A stretch of 33,887 nt of DNA from an uncultured Eubacteriales bacterium (GCA_948762645.1 CAQBRY010000006.1:1-33887); one strand, 5' to 3'; shown: positions 7,888 to 15,768, counted from the first letter of the stretch. The notes: a model not told the origin generated them from the letters alone. A program made the numbers and translations.

Positions 7888-8130
7888 CTATTTATCCCCC
7901 ATAAATCTTTTTAGTAATTGCTGGGCCTTTGGCGTTGAAAGAAGTTTTGAAGCAGCGTCTTTATCTGAGAGAATTTTTTGTATTTTTTCTGCGTCTTTTT
8001 GATTTAAATTTTTAATTATATCGTTTACATTTCCATTTTGGGCAGCGTCTTTTAATTTATTTGGATCTGCTCCTAGTTTTTGTGAAATAGTGTTTATCAA
8101 ATTTTCAAGATTATTGTTTTCATTAGACAT
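7888..8130 (-). CDS. Small helical protein, first gene of the trio, unknown
   Basis: 80 residues, highly helical and polar, with two similar-looking halves rich in Asp, Lys and Asn (LGADPNKLKDAAQNGNVNDI; LSDKDAASKLLSTPKAQQLL). The start is preceded by AGAGGTGA. It heads a tightly spaced minus-strand operon with the genes at 7516 and 7115. The operon is convergent with the frameshifted leader gene and divergent from the leader gene at 8434. Its composition suggests a small cytoplasmic protein-binding bundle. I cannot assign it to a named family. Confidence 0.65.
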   Translation of the reverse strand: MSNENNNLENLINTISQKLGADPNKLKDAAQNGNVNDIIKNLNQKDAEKIQKILSDKDAASKLLSTPKAQQLLKRFMGDK

Positions 8131-8300
8131 AAATTATCACCTCTAGAGTTATTCATATGAGAAACAGTAGATTAGTATGATATAAAAATTTTTAAAACAA
8201 AAAATTAGGAATAATATGAAAAAAAAAGTAAAAAATAGAATAAACTCATGAATAATTTTAGACTTTATATTTTATTATGAAATGATAATAATAAAAATAG

Positions 8301-8404
8301 TGGATACAAGTAAGTTTTTTATTAAAATGTTTGTAATTTATATAAAAAAACTAAATTTTTGCTTGACAAAATTTTTATATTATATATAATTACAATTGTA
8401 TCCA
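8301..8404 (+). promoter_or_regulatory. Promoter with flanking inverted repeats upstream of the leader gene at 8434
   Basis: TTGACA at 8363-8368 and TATAAT at 8385-8390 (16 bp apart) match the sigma-A consensus exactly. A 10-bp perfect palindrome TACAATTGTA (8391-8400) sits just after -10, over the expected transcription start. TGGATACA at 8301-8308 is the inverse of TGTATCCA at 8397-8404, so inverted arms enclose the promoter. Operator function is inferred. The rest of the 8131-8433 gap is AT-rich; I see no gene in it. Confidence 0.7.
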
Positions 8405-8433
8405 TAATTTTTAAATTGTAAGGAGAGATGATT

Positions 8434-8889
8434 ATGTCAAAAGAAATGTTAGATATTTTAGTAGATAAAAAGAAGGTTGAGGAAATAGCTAAATTGCCAA
8501 CAGCTGAAGAAGTTGAAAAGAAATTAAAACAAGAAGGAGTAGACGTAACTTCTGAAGACGTAAAGGCATTAGGAAATGTATTTAACGCAGCAGCAAATAA
8601 ACTTGATGAGAATGAATTAAATAAAGTAGGCGGAGGATTCAATTTTAAAGATATAAATTGGAAATCTCCAAAAGCCCTTAAAGCTTATAAAGTTATAGGT
8701 AGTGTAGCTGCTGTAGCTGGTGCGGCTGGTCTAGCTTATGGAGCTGATAAAAAGTTTAATCAAGGAAAAGGTTTTAATGCTGTTACAGGTTGGTTTAAAA
8801 AAGACACCAATCAAACTCAGCCGGACACAACAACACCACCAGCAACACCAGCAACACCAGCAACACCACCACCACAAGGAACAAACTAA
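8434..8889 (+). CDS. Long-leader Gly-Gly protein with small-residue membrane helix (group A)
   Basis: 151 residues. I chose the ATG at 8434 over the one at 8428 because the AAGGAGAG site is only 2-3 bases from the earlier ATG and the paralogue at 9501 also begins MSK. Residues 1-65 form a charged helical, Nif11-like leader (KKKVEEIAKLPTAEEVEKKL, EGVDVTSEDVKALG, LDENELNKV). GGG follows at 66-68. The mature part would hold a Gly/Ala-rich helix (~86-103, VIGSVAAVAGAAGLAYGA), the motif FNQGKG, a WFKK patch and a Pro/Thr/Ala repeat tail. This is the plan of peptides matured at a double glycine. The membrane-active part could be a bacteriocin-like peptide or a secreted surface peptide. No exporter with a C39 peptidase is near. 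Confidence 0.8.
   Translation: MSKEMLDILVDKKKVEEIAKLPTAEEVEKKLKQEGVDVTSEDVKALGNVFNAAANKLDENELNKVGGGFNFKDINWKSPKALKAYKVIGSVAAVAGAAGLAYGADKKFNQGKGFNAVTGWFKKDTNQTQPDTTTPPATPATPATPPPQGTN
8839..8865 (+). repeat. Three exact 9-bp tandem repeats (Pro-Ala-Thr)
   Basis: CCAGCAACA is repeated three times within the end of the leader gene, encoding (PAT)3 in the extended C-terminal tail. Being in multiples of three, length changes would lengthen or shorten the tail without frameshift. Confidence 0.85.
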
Positions 8890-8960
8890 GTATTATAATG
8901 TAAGATTAAGCCCTTAGTATGTTGTAGTAAACTAAAAATATTTTAAAGGGATAAATAAGT

Positions 8961-9332
8961 ATGAGTAAAAAAGTGGAATTTAATGATGCTACTAAAGAAG
9001 CATTCAAAAATAAAGCTTTTGTAAGAAAATTACTTTCTTTAGAAACAGGTGAAGAAGTAAGGAAAGCTTTAAAAGAGAAGAATATAGTTTTGACCGCCGA
9101 TGAACTTGATAAGTTTGCTGAGATATTGGTTTTGGCACTTGAAAAGGGCCAGGAGATGACTGATGGCGATTTAGAGAATGTAGTAGGTGGAGTGAATTCT
9201 ATATCAAGATTTATACCTCTTTTTGCAGATACTACTTTAGATTTAGGAGGTTTAGCAGAGAATAGTTATTTTGCTAAACGAAAAAAACATATTGAAAAAT
9301 ATGGAACAGTTCCTTTTGAACCTAAAGGCTAA
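8961..9332 (+). CDS. Long-leader Gly-Gly protein without evident membrane helix
   Basis: 123 residues, AAAGGGAT ribosome site upstream. Residues ~1-75 are a Nif11-like leader (FKNKAFVRKLLSLETGEEVRKAL, KNIVLTADELDKFAEIL, MTDGDLENV) ending in VVGG at 74-77. The remaining 46 residues (starting VNSISRFIPLF) contain a moderately hydrophobic stretch and a basic patch (FAKRKKHIEKYG), with no Cys. It sits between the two group A genes, 71 bp after the first, with no obvious promoter of its own, so it may be transcribed from the 8363 promoter. The core differs from its neighbours, which argues for diversification of cores behind a conserved leader type. Confidence 0.75.
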   Translation: MSKKVEFNDATKEAFKNKAFVRKLLSLETGEEVRKALKEKNIVLTADELDKFAEILVLALEKGQEMTDGDLENVVGGVNSISRFIPLFADTTLDLGGLAENSYFAKRKKHIEKYGTVPFEPKG

Positions 9333-9374
9333 TGAGGTACAATTAAAAATATTAATTATTTAATATAAATAATA

Positions 9375-9408
9375 TACCTGCTATATAATTTGTTTTTTAT
9401 AGCAGGTA
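9375..9408. terminator. Perfect 11-bp stem without T tract
   Basis: TACCTGCTATA (9375-9385) and TATAGCAGGTA (9398-9408) pair perfectly around a 12-base T-rich loop. No run of T follows on the plus strand, so it may stabilise the 3' end or attenuate rather than terminate. It lies in the 168-bp gap between the genes at 8961 and 9501; nothing else is seen there. Confidence 0.5.
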
Positions 9409-9500
9409 AAAATTTATAATAAAGAGTTTTTATATAATAAAATTGATATAAGATGTGAATATAAAGATAAAAAGATTAAATTTTTGAGGGGGATTTTATA

Positions 9501-9980
9501 ATGTCAAAAGATATTTTGGATGTTTTATCCGATCAAAAAAAGGTTGAGGAAATAGCCGTATTACCAACAGTTCAAGAAGTGGAAAATAAGTTAAAAAATG
9601 AGGGAGTAAGAAAAGTAAATACGAAAGATATAAAAGTATTGGGAAATGTTTTTCAAGAGGCTTTAAGCAACGGGTCTGAAGCTATTGACGAAAACAAATT
9701 AGCATCAGTTGGTGGAGGATTTAGTTTAAAGAAAGCTGCTTTAGCGGCAAGTACAATAGGAACAGTTGTAGCGGGAGGATACTTTGCCGACAAATATTTA
9801 AATGAAGGAAAAGGAATGGATGCGTTAAAGTCAGGTGCAGACAAAGCAAAAGGACAAGTAAATACGTGGTTTAGTGGGTTAAATAAAAAACCTAATTTAG
9901 AAATGGGTTCAACAGAAGCTTTTGAACAACCGCTACCGGAGTATAATGATGGAGGAGTGCATATGGGCCTTAACGATTAG
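9501..9980 (+). CDS. Long-leader Gly-Gly protein with small-residue membrane helix (group A paralogue)
   Basis: 159 residues, ribosome site GAGGGGGAT. It is a clear paralogue of the gene at 8434: MSK(E/D).LD.L at the start, KKVEEIA.LPT..EVE.KLK.EGV, then GGG (71-73) followed by F. The post-Gly part has a small-residue helix (~79-96, AALAASTIGTVVAGGYFA), then DKYLNEGKG, which matches the DKKFNQGKG of its paralogue, and an acidic/polar tail. The conservation of the D-K-x-(F/L)-N-x-GKG motif after the helix suggests a functional mature region and not only a conserved leader. A rho-independent terminator follows at 10007. Confidence 0.8.
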   Translation: MSKDILDVLSDQKKVEEIAVLPTVQEVENKLKNEGVRKVNTKDIKVLGNVFQEALSNGSEAIDENKLASVGGGFSLKKAALAASTIGTVVAGGYFADKYLNEGKGMDALKSGADKAKGQVNTWFSGLNKKPNLEMGSTEAFEQPLPEYNDGGVHMGLND

Positions 9981-10006
9981 ATCCATATGATTTCTAGAAT
10001 ATAAAA

Positions 10007-10047
10007 GGGACAGATTTCAAATAAATGAATCTGTCCTAATTTTTTAT
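10007..10047. terminator. Bidirectional rho-independent terminator
   Basis: GGACAGATT (10008-10016) pairs with AATCTGTCC (10028-10036), loop 11 bases. TAATTTTTTAT follows on the plus strand, and A-rich sequence precedes the stem for the minus strand. It separates the convergent leader gene and ABC permease gene. Confidence 0.85.
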
Positions 10048-10063
10048 AATAATACTAATTAAC

Positions 10064-10849
10064 TTATTTTATATCTCTTTTATAGAAAGTATAAATTCCT
10101 ATGGCTGTTGACGCAACTATATAGCAAATGCATACTATTAATCCTCTGTTTATTACTTCTTGACTTATACTTAGGGATAAAAAGCTATTTAAGTAATCTG
10201 AAATCCAATATTTGGCAGCTGAAAAATTTTCAATTTTAAGCCATGCACTGCAAGCAAAATCTATAAAACTAATTATTACACCCGGTACTACGATGGTAAT
10301 AGCTAAGTTGGATGCAACAGTACCGCCTGTTTGACGTATTATAAATCCTACCATAATAAAAATAGATTCTAAAGCCAATTGAGCAAGTAAAAACAAGCCA
10401 AACATCCTAAGTATATCAAGTATTACGTTTTGGCCCGAAAGATCACCGGTTTCCCACATTATAGATCCGAGAGTAAAAGAAGTTATGCCGCATAGCAAAG
10501 TGTATATAAAGCAAATAAAAGTGCAGACTATAAATTTGGATAAATATATCGAGACCCTACTAATACCTTTTGAAGCTATATTTTTGATTGTACCGAAAGC
10601 GAATTCGCTGGGGACGAACATAGAAACTAAAATAGTAACTAGCAAAGTGGCTTCTCCAAGACCGGTAGTCAAGGCATATATGCCGTTATAACCCATTTCT
10701 TTAGCTGTAACTTCAATTCCTCCTATGCTTAGCATGGAATTTAAAAGTACTACTCCAAGGCAGCTCATAACCATAGCGATAAGGGCACATACGTAAAAGG
10801 ATTTTCTTTTAAAAAGTTTATAAAAATCACTTAGAATTAAATTAAGCAT
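10064..10849 (-). CDS. ABC-2 type transporter permease
   Basis: 261 residues with six predicted transmembrane segments: an N-terminal one after FYKLFKRKSF, a second preceded by a loop with GGIEVTAKEMGYNG, then four more. It starts MLNLILSDFYKLFKRKSFY, the standard opening of BcrB-like ABC-2 permeases, with the AFGTIKNIASKGISR amphipathic coupling segment at about residues 86-100. Its start overlaps the end of the ATPase gene by 8 bp, so the two are translationally coupled and form one transporter. Such pairs often export or remove antimicrobial peptides such as bacitracin or lantibiotics. Lying next to the leader genes, it could give self-protection, but this is only inferred. Confidence 0.88.
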   Translation of the reverse strand: MLNLILSDFYKLFKRKSFYVCALIAMVMSCLGVVLLNSMLSIGGIEVTAKEMGYNGIYALTTGLGEATLLVTILVSMFVPSEFAFGTIKNIASKGISRVSIYLSKFIVCTFICFIYTLLCGITSFTLGSIMWETGDLSGQNVILDILRMFGLFLLAQLALESIFIMVGFIIRQTGGTVASNLAITIVVPGVIISFIDFACSAWLKIENFSAAKYWISDYLNSFLSLSISQEVINRGLIVCICYIVASTAIGIYTFYKRDIK

Positions 10850-11756
10850 TTTGAACTTCTCCTTCCATTAACTTTATAAAGAATTCTTCATAGTCGTCGC
10901 CTTCTTTGGATATGGACTCTATGATAATGTCGTGTTTGGCAAGCATAGAATTAATTTTTCCCGACTCATCTAAATGATCGTATATATAGATGGTGTCATC
11001 TTTTAGTTCACAATTTTCGATATTTAACTGTTGTTTAAGTAAAGATATAGCGGTTTGTGGGTCATTTACTTTAATTTTAATTTTACTTCTTACTAAATTT
11101 TCAAGATCGTTAGCATAAAATTCTTTAACGAGTTTACCTTTGCTTATAACGCCGTATCTGGTAGCGATTTTTGCAAGTTCACCGAGGATATGGCTTGAAA
11201 CCATAACTGTTATATTATGTTCTTTATTAAGTTTTAGTATAAGATCTCTAATTTCTTTTATTCCTGTTGGGTCAAGACCGTTTGTGGGTTCATCGAGGAA
11301 CAGAAATTCAGGATCACCTATTAAAGCAAGAGCTATGGCAAGTCTTTGTTTCATACCGAGTGAGAAGTTTTTAGCTTTCTTTTTACCAGTGTTTCCGAGA
11401 CCTACAATATCAAGGATTTCGTTTGTTTTACTTTTATCTTTTACGCCCAGGAGTATACGCTGGGTATCAACATTTTCTTTGGCGGTCATATAAGGATATA
11501 TGGCGGGATATTCAATAACAGTACCTATTTTTTTTCTGCCTTTATTTAAATGTTTGTCGCCAAAAAGCTCGATATCCCCTTTGCTTTGCGACGCAAGACC
11601 AACAACCACTCTAATAGTAGTAGTTTTACCTGCTCCGTTTTTACCTATAAAACCGTAAATATCTCCTTTCTTTATTTCTATATTTACTTTGTCAACTACG
11701 TCTGTGTGAGAATAAGTTTTAGTAAGATCTGTCGTTTTAAGTACGTATTCTGACAT
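10842..11756 (-). CDS. ABC transporter ATP-binding protein, BcrA-like
   Basis: 304 residues. Walker A GKNGAGKT is at 38-45, the signature FSLGMKQRLA at ~131, Walker B FLFLDEPTNGLD at ~152, and the switch-region His in SSHILGEL. A C-terminal extension of ~90 residues is typical of BcrA/YtrB-type ATPases. It energises the permease encoded immediately downstream. The ATG follows an AGGAGG site. Upstream is a minus-strand promoter (TTGACT, 15 bp, TATAAT). There is no N-terminal C39 peptidase domain, so it is not the processing exporter expected for double-glycine leaders. Substrate unknown. Confidence 0.93.
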   Translation of the reverse strand: MSEYVLKTTDLTKTYSHTDVVDKVNIEIKKGDIYGFIGKNGAGKTTTIRVVVGLASQSKGDIELFGDKHLNKGRKKIGTVIEYPAIYPYMTAKENVDTQRILLGVKDKSKTNEILDIVGLGNTGKKKAKNFSLGMKQRLAIALALIGDPEFLFLDEPTNGLDPTGIKEIRDLILKLNKEHNITVMVSSHILGELAKIATRYGVISKGKLVKEFYANDLENLVRSKIKIKVNDPQTAISLLKQQLNIENCELKDDTIYIYDHLDESGKINSMLAKHDIIIESISKEGDDYEEFFIKLMEGEVQNA

Positions 11757-11812
11757 AAAAAAACCTCCTGTTTTTAATCGAGTATTTTTACTTAGAAAGA
11801 TACTTAAATAAT

Positions 11813-11839
11813 ATTATATTTTTTTTGAGTAATAGTCAA
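11813..11839 (-). promoter_or_regulatory. Promoter of the ABC transporter operon
   Basis: Read on the minus strand, TTGACT (11834-11839) and TATAAT (11813-11818) are 15 bp apart, about 57 bp before the ATG. The rest of the 11757-12048 gap is very AT-rich, with a small A/T inverted repeat (ATTAAAAT / ATTTTAAT) near 11929-11945 and a TTGACA at 11988 that may drive the gene at 12049. Confidence 0.6.
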
Positions 11840-12048
11840 GGTTGTTTTGGTATAAAAGTGTGATTTTTGTGTATTTTTTTATATATTTTGGGTATTTTTT
11901 ATATAATTTGTTCTTATAGTTTCAAAATTAAAATTTTCATTTTAATGTAGGAAAAAATAAGTCAACTTAAAATAAAATTTAACAGACTTGACAAAAAAAA
12001 AAAATAAATAAAATATTTATGTACACAAAATCAAAAGGAGGAAATAAT

Positions 12049-12522
12049 ATGGAAGATAAAATTATAAATGATCCAGGGAATATGGTGTGTAGCAGGTATA
12101 AACTTAAAGGTGCTATGGGGCATTCCTATGGTGATAGTTGTGCAAATTGTCAGTTTTTTAAAAATTCGGGAAACGAAACAATATGTACAAATGAGAAAGG
12201 AAATCCTAAGCCAATTATCTATAAGGATATCTCGGATCCGGATAATATGTTGTGTCACAAAATTAAAGCAGATATGTCAAAAGTAAAAAATAAGTACGGA
12301 GTCAACTTAATCAAACTTATTAACTGGGTATCAAAAAAAGGCCAAAAAGGAGCTGTCATAAATGAAAAAGAAGATCCAAAGCCTTTAATACCTGTTTGCT
12401 CTGTTTGTGAATATTGCAATGGTAAAGGTTGTCGTTTAAGAATGCGTCCACATCGGGTAACAGACAAAATAAACGGTCAAACAACAGTGGTATATGATAT
12501 AAAAGGTAAACTTCATTTATAA
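12049..12522 (+). CDS. Cys-rich protein with internal duplicated module, unknown
   Basis: 157 residues; the ATG at 12049 follows AAAAGGAGG, and an earlier in-frame ATG at 12019 lies upstream of that site. The protein contains two imperfect repeats: INDPGNMVC...NEKGNPKPII (residues 6-57) and ISDPDNMLC...NEKEDPKPLI (61-114). Repeat 1 keeps Cys14, Cys31, Cys34 and Cys46; repeat 2 has only Cys69, then a C-terminal cluster Cys117, Cys120, Cys123, Cys128 (CxxCxxCx4C). Nine Cys in this spacing suggest zinc or iron-sulfur binding, but no family is recognised. There is no signal peptide or Gly-Gly leader. It has its own terminator and a possible promoter at 11988, so it is probably monocistronic. Confidence 0.75.
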   Translation: MEDKIINDPGNMVCSRYKLKGAMGHSYGDSCANCQFFKNSGNETICTNEKGNPKPIIYKDISDPDNMLCHKIKADMSKVKNKYGVNLIKLINWVSKKGQKGAVINEKEDPKPLIPVCSVCEYCNGKGCRLRMRPHRVTDKINGQTTVVYDIKGKLHL

Positions 12523-12546
12523 TGCGGTTAAAAACCGCATTTTTTG
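12522..12546 (+). terminator. Rho-independent terminator
   Basis: ATGCGGTT (12522-12529) and AACCGCAT (12533-12540) form a perfect 8-bp stem with an AAA loop, followed directly by T6. It starts on the last base of the stop codon. Confidence 0.95.
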
Positions 12547-12561
12547 TTTTAAATGAACTTT

Positions 12562-13956
12562 TTAACGGTTGGTGTAAAAATTTGCATAAACGCTTTTCAT
12601 AATATTTGTGGCTACGGGGCCTGCGGACTTAATACCAAAATCGCTGTTTTCCACGATAACCACGAAGGCAAACGGGAAATTTTTTTCAGCAGAGAACCCT
12701 ACCATCCAACCATGTGGCGGTTTTTCTTCCGATACCTCTGCCGTACCGGTTTTTGCACATATTTTCATGTTAGGAAACATTTTATCTCCGTAGTGGTTTG
12801 TCATGGTGTATCTCATCATATCTTTGATTTTATCGGCGTTTGTTTCGCTTAACATTCTTTCCATAGGGCAGTGCCTTCTTGGACTAATGCTTGAAAAACC
12901 TTTATTTGATGAAATGGAGTCTATAAAGTAAGGTTCTACAGGCACTCCCCTGTTTGCGATAGCAGACATAATCATTAGCATATGCATTGGATTAAGAAGT
13001 ACGGTATATTGTCCGATACCCGACCAACCCAGATCTGCCTTGCTTGAGTTTTCCACAATTTCATATTTGCTTGTTGAAAGATTTATGCCTTCTATGGAGA
13101 ATTTTTTATTAAATCCTAATTTTTCAGCTTCTTTTGTCATAGTATCTTTTCCGAGTTCTATAGCAATGTCAGAAAAGACGATGTCACAAGACTTTGCCAT
13201 ACCGTTTTTTAAATTTATATTTCCATGACTATGCATACATACTATTTTTTCACCGTCTACGATTTTTGTTTTGCTGCATTTAAAAGTTTTAGTTTCGGCG
13301 TCTTCAATATTATTAAGTGCGGCGGCGGCAGTTACGATTTTAAATACGGATCCGGGGGTATAAGATGCGTTTAAAGCCCTGTTAATGTATACCCCCTCGT
13401 ATTTATCACTTTCAGATATTTCTTTTGAATTGGGTTTGTTTTCCGGGTCGTATGAAGGTGTACTTACCATGCATATAATTTCACCTGTCAGATAATTATA
13501 TACCAGAGCCGTACCTTTTTTGTCTTTTAAGGATTTGTAGGCTGTTTCGCAGACTTTACTGTCAAGAGTAAGCTTGATATCACTTGTTGTGTCGAGTGGC
13601 TTAGGGGTGCCAAAACCGGATATTAAATTATATCCAAAAAGATCGGAACTATACCGAGTTTGTACGGAAGTTTGAAAAGATGAAGCAGAATCACCGACTG
13701 TGTGGAGTAGAGCCTTCCTTACGTTTTCATTTTCACTGTATATTCTTTTACCGTTTAAAGTTTTTGCCAGGATAAAGTCGTTCCTGTCAAGTATTTGGCC
13801 ACAGTAAGCGGAGCCGCTTGAAAGATGTTTGTTTATTGGAGTTAGCGACCATGTTTTAGCGTTTAATATGTATTCATATACGAAAAATCCGGCTCCAAAT
13901 AAAAAAGCAACTGACATCAAATAAAGCAGTAAAGACCTAATTTTAATATTACCCAT
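12562..13956 (-). CDS. Class B penicillin-binding protein (transpeptidase), PbpA-like
   Basis: 464 residues. One N-terminal membrane helix (~6-30) is followed by a short linker domain and a transpeptidase domain with the active-site SVFK (Ser203-Lys206) and KTG (402-404). The second active-site motif, usually SxN, reads Ser256-Cys257-Asp258 here. The start at 13956 is chosen because AAGGAGG precedes it; the frame extends further upstream only inside ftsW. The 5-bp gap to the FtsW gene and its order (FHA-FtsW then PBP) match SEDS-PBP pairs such as RodA-PbpA, where the SEDS protein polymerises glycan and the PBP cross-links it. Expected role: elongation or septal peptidoglycan synthesis. The module between the helix and transpeptidase is short compared with PBP2/FtsI. 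Confidence 0.9.
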   Translation of the reverse strand: MGNIKIRSLLLYLMSVAFLFGAGFFVYEYILNAKTWSLTPINKHLSSGSAYCGQILDRNDFILAKTLNGKRIYSENENVRKALLHTVGDSASSFQTSVQTRYSSDLFGYNLISGFGTPKPLDTTSDIKLTLDSKVCETAYKSLKDKKGTALVYNYLTGEIICMVSTPSYDPENKPNSKEISESDKYEGVYINRALNASYTPGSVFKIVTAAAALNNIEDAETKTFKCSKTKIVDGEKIVCMHSHGNINLKNGMAKSCDIVFSDIAIELGKDTMTKEAEKLGFNKKFSIEGINLSTSKYEIVENSSKADLGWSGIGQYTVLLNPMHMLMIMSAIANRGVPVEPYFIDSISSNKGFSSISPRRHCPMERMLSETNADKIKDMMRYTMTNHYGDKMFPNMKICAKTGTAEVSEEKPPHGWMVGFSAEKNFPFAFVVIVENSDFGIKSAGPVATNIMKSVYANFYTNR

Positions 13957-13961
13957 CCAAA

Positions 13962-15614
13962 TTACCTCCTTGCTGCAAAAGTACGTTCGTCTGCAGCTTT
14001 TATAAGAGCAAGAAGACCCCAAGAAGAAATAATACTCGTTCCTCCCATACTTACAAACGGTAAATTGACACCTGTAAGAGGGAGAATATCCGTAGCTCCA
14101 AATACGTTTAAAGCCGTTTGAAAAAGAAGCATACCGGCAGAAGCGTTTGCAGCTATGGCATAGAAAGTGGATCTGCTTTTTATACTTACTTTTCTTGTAT
14201 ATATGGTAAGAAGTACGAAGCAAGAAATAGTTAAAATGGCGAATATAAGACCAAACTCTTCGCAAAGCATACCAAAAACCAAATCGTTGGTGGCGGCAAA
14301 AACGTATCTTAAGTACCCCTTCCCTATTCCCACGCCAATAAGACCCCCGGAGGCAGCGTAGATTAAGACTCTGGTTTGCTGGTATCCGATATCGTTGATA
14401 TGTGCCCATACGTTTCTGAAAGCTGCAAATCTATTTGCAATGTATGGTTTAAATTTTAGTATTATCATTGACCCTAAAACCGCTGAAAAACAAATAGATA
14501 AAATTGTTTTAAAACTTCCCGAACGCATAAAAGCTATTAGTATAAAAGTGGTAAAGAAGATCAGTGCCGTACCGAAATCTCCCATTAAACATAAAAAACC
14601 TATACATATACCTGTAAATATAATAAACTCGGTTAAATTTTTAGTGGTTTGCAGGTGTTTAAGGGTGGATGTACCGAAAATAATGAAAAGTATTTTTACG
14701 ATTTCCGACGGCTGAACTGACAAACTGCCTATCATAATCCAGTTTTGAGACCCATGTTTAATTTTACCGAAACCTAAATTAGCAAGTAAAATCAATAAAG
14801 CAAGTATAGCAATATAGGGTCTGAGTTTCATGGCCTTATCCGGATTTTTTAAGAAAAAAAGCAGAGAATTAAAAAATACTAATCCTATAGCTAAAGAAAT
14901 AATTTGTATGTAAGCTTGTTTTACGTTTACCGTACTTGCAATTATTACGCTTATACTTGTAAGAAAGAAGCCTAAATTTTCAAGTTCAAAATTTACTCTT
15001 TTAAACAAATATTTTGAAACTATAAAGCATATCCAAGAGACTAAATTAATTAAAATTATCGGGAAAAAAGGTTCAAATAATAGGGCTCCTTCTGAAATAC
15101 AAGTTTCTGCTGCTGCTAGAAATGTAAATAGCGTAATAATTAACAAAACAGCTCCGGATGGGACTAAAATAGGATCTTTATTTTTATGATTATCATAAGA
15201 ATATATATCTTGGGGTGTTTTTTCCAAAGAAAGCTCTGAAAAACCCATTTGTATGACATCGCCTATGTTTAGTTTTGTTCTTTCCTCTATTTTTTTACCA
15301 TTGACTTTAGTGCCGCTTTTAGAACCCGTATCGGAAATAAACCAGCCTTCTTCACGCCGAAAAAGTACGCCGTGATCTCTGGATACTGCTGCATCTTGAA
15401 GTATTACGTCGCTGTATCCGCTTCTTCCGATAGAGTTTTCCCAGTATTTTATCGGGATTTTTTCTTTGGTAGTTTTGTTAAATAAAGTTATTCTTACTTT
15501 TTCTTTAGTAATATTTTTTTTAAGAGAGAAAAATATATTAAATACGATAATAAATCCGGTAAAAATCATTATAATATGAACCATATATATAGCCAAGGAA
15601 AACAACATTTCCAT
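13962..15614 (-). CDS. FtsW/RodA/SpoVE-family glycosyltransferase with N-terminal FHA domain
   Basis: 550 residues. Residues ~5-31 form a membrane helix. An FHA phosphothreonine-binding domain lies at ~42-130 (Gly63-Arg64-Ser65, Ser78-Arg79-Asp80-His81, Asn105-Gly106). Then come the multiple SEDS membrane segments with hallmark motifs GSLSVQPSEIVKI, GDFGTALIFF, DLVFGMLCEEFG and GVNLPFVSMGGTSII. SEDS proteins polymerise lipid II into glycan strands at the membrane and partner with class B PBPs; that partner is the next gene. The FHA domain would place this pair under Ser/Thr kinase control, as in some actinobacterial and clostridial systems. The ATG follows an AAGGGGGG site; a second ATG two codons later is the only close alternative. 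Confidence 0.95.
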   Translation of the reverse strand: MEMLFSLAIYMVHIIMIFTGFIIVFNIFFSLKKNITKEKVRITLFNKTTKEKIPIKYWENSIGRSGYSDVILQDAAVSRDHGVLFRREEGWFISDTGSKSGTKVNGKKIEERTKLNIGDVIQMGFSELSLEKTPQDIYSYDNHKNKDPILVPSGAVLLIITLFTFLAAAETCISEGALLFEPFFPIILINLVSWICFIVSKYLFKRVNFELENLGFFLTSISVIIASTVNVKQAYIQIISLAIGLVFFNSLLFFLKNPDKAMKLRPYIAILALLILLANLGFGKIKHGSQNWIMIGSLSVQPSEIVKILFIIFGTSTLKHLQTTKNLTEFIIFTGICIGFLCLMGDFGTALIFFTTFILIAFMRSGSFKTILSICFSAVLGSMIILKFKPYIANRFAAFRNVWAHINDIGYQQTRVLIYAASGGLIGVGIGKGYLRYVFAATNDLVFGMLCEEFGLIFAILTISCFVLLTIYTRKVSIKSRSTFYAIAANASAGMLLFQTALNVFGATDILPLTGVNLPFVSMGGTSIISSWGLLALIKAADERTFAARR

Positions 15615-15768
15615 AAATTAGCCCCCCTTAAGATATATTTGTTCCTAGTTTGGTAAGAAAATAAGACAAAATAAAATATAAAGAATATAATATCATATTA
15701 GGAAGATTTATCCTATCCTCTCGAAATAAATTATGTTATAATTTTTGTATGAAGAGAGGTGATAAAAT

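Noticed and set aside
10842..11756. The ABC ATPase as the double-glycine processing exporter
   Set aside because: It has no N-terminal C39 peptidase domain and no membrane domain; it belongs to the BcrA-like group.
12019..12048. ATG at 12019 as start of the Cys-rich protein
   Set aside because: The AAAAGGAGG site lies after it and directly before the ATG at 12049.
12562..14409. A single 615-codon minus-strand frame extending the penicillin-binding protein upstream to 14409
   Set aside because: The upstream part is out of frame within ftsW and reads as non-protein sequence. AAGGAGG and the ATG at 13956 mark the real start.
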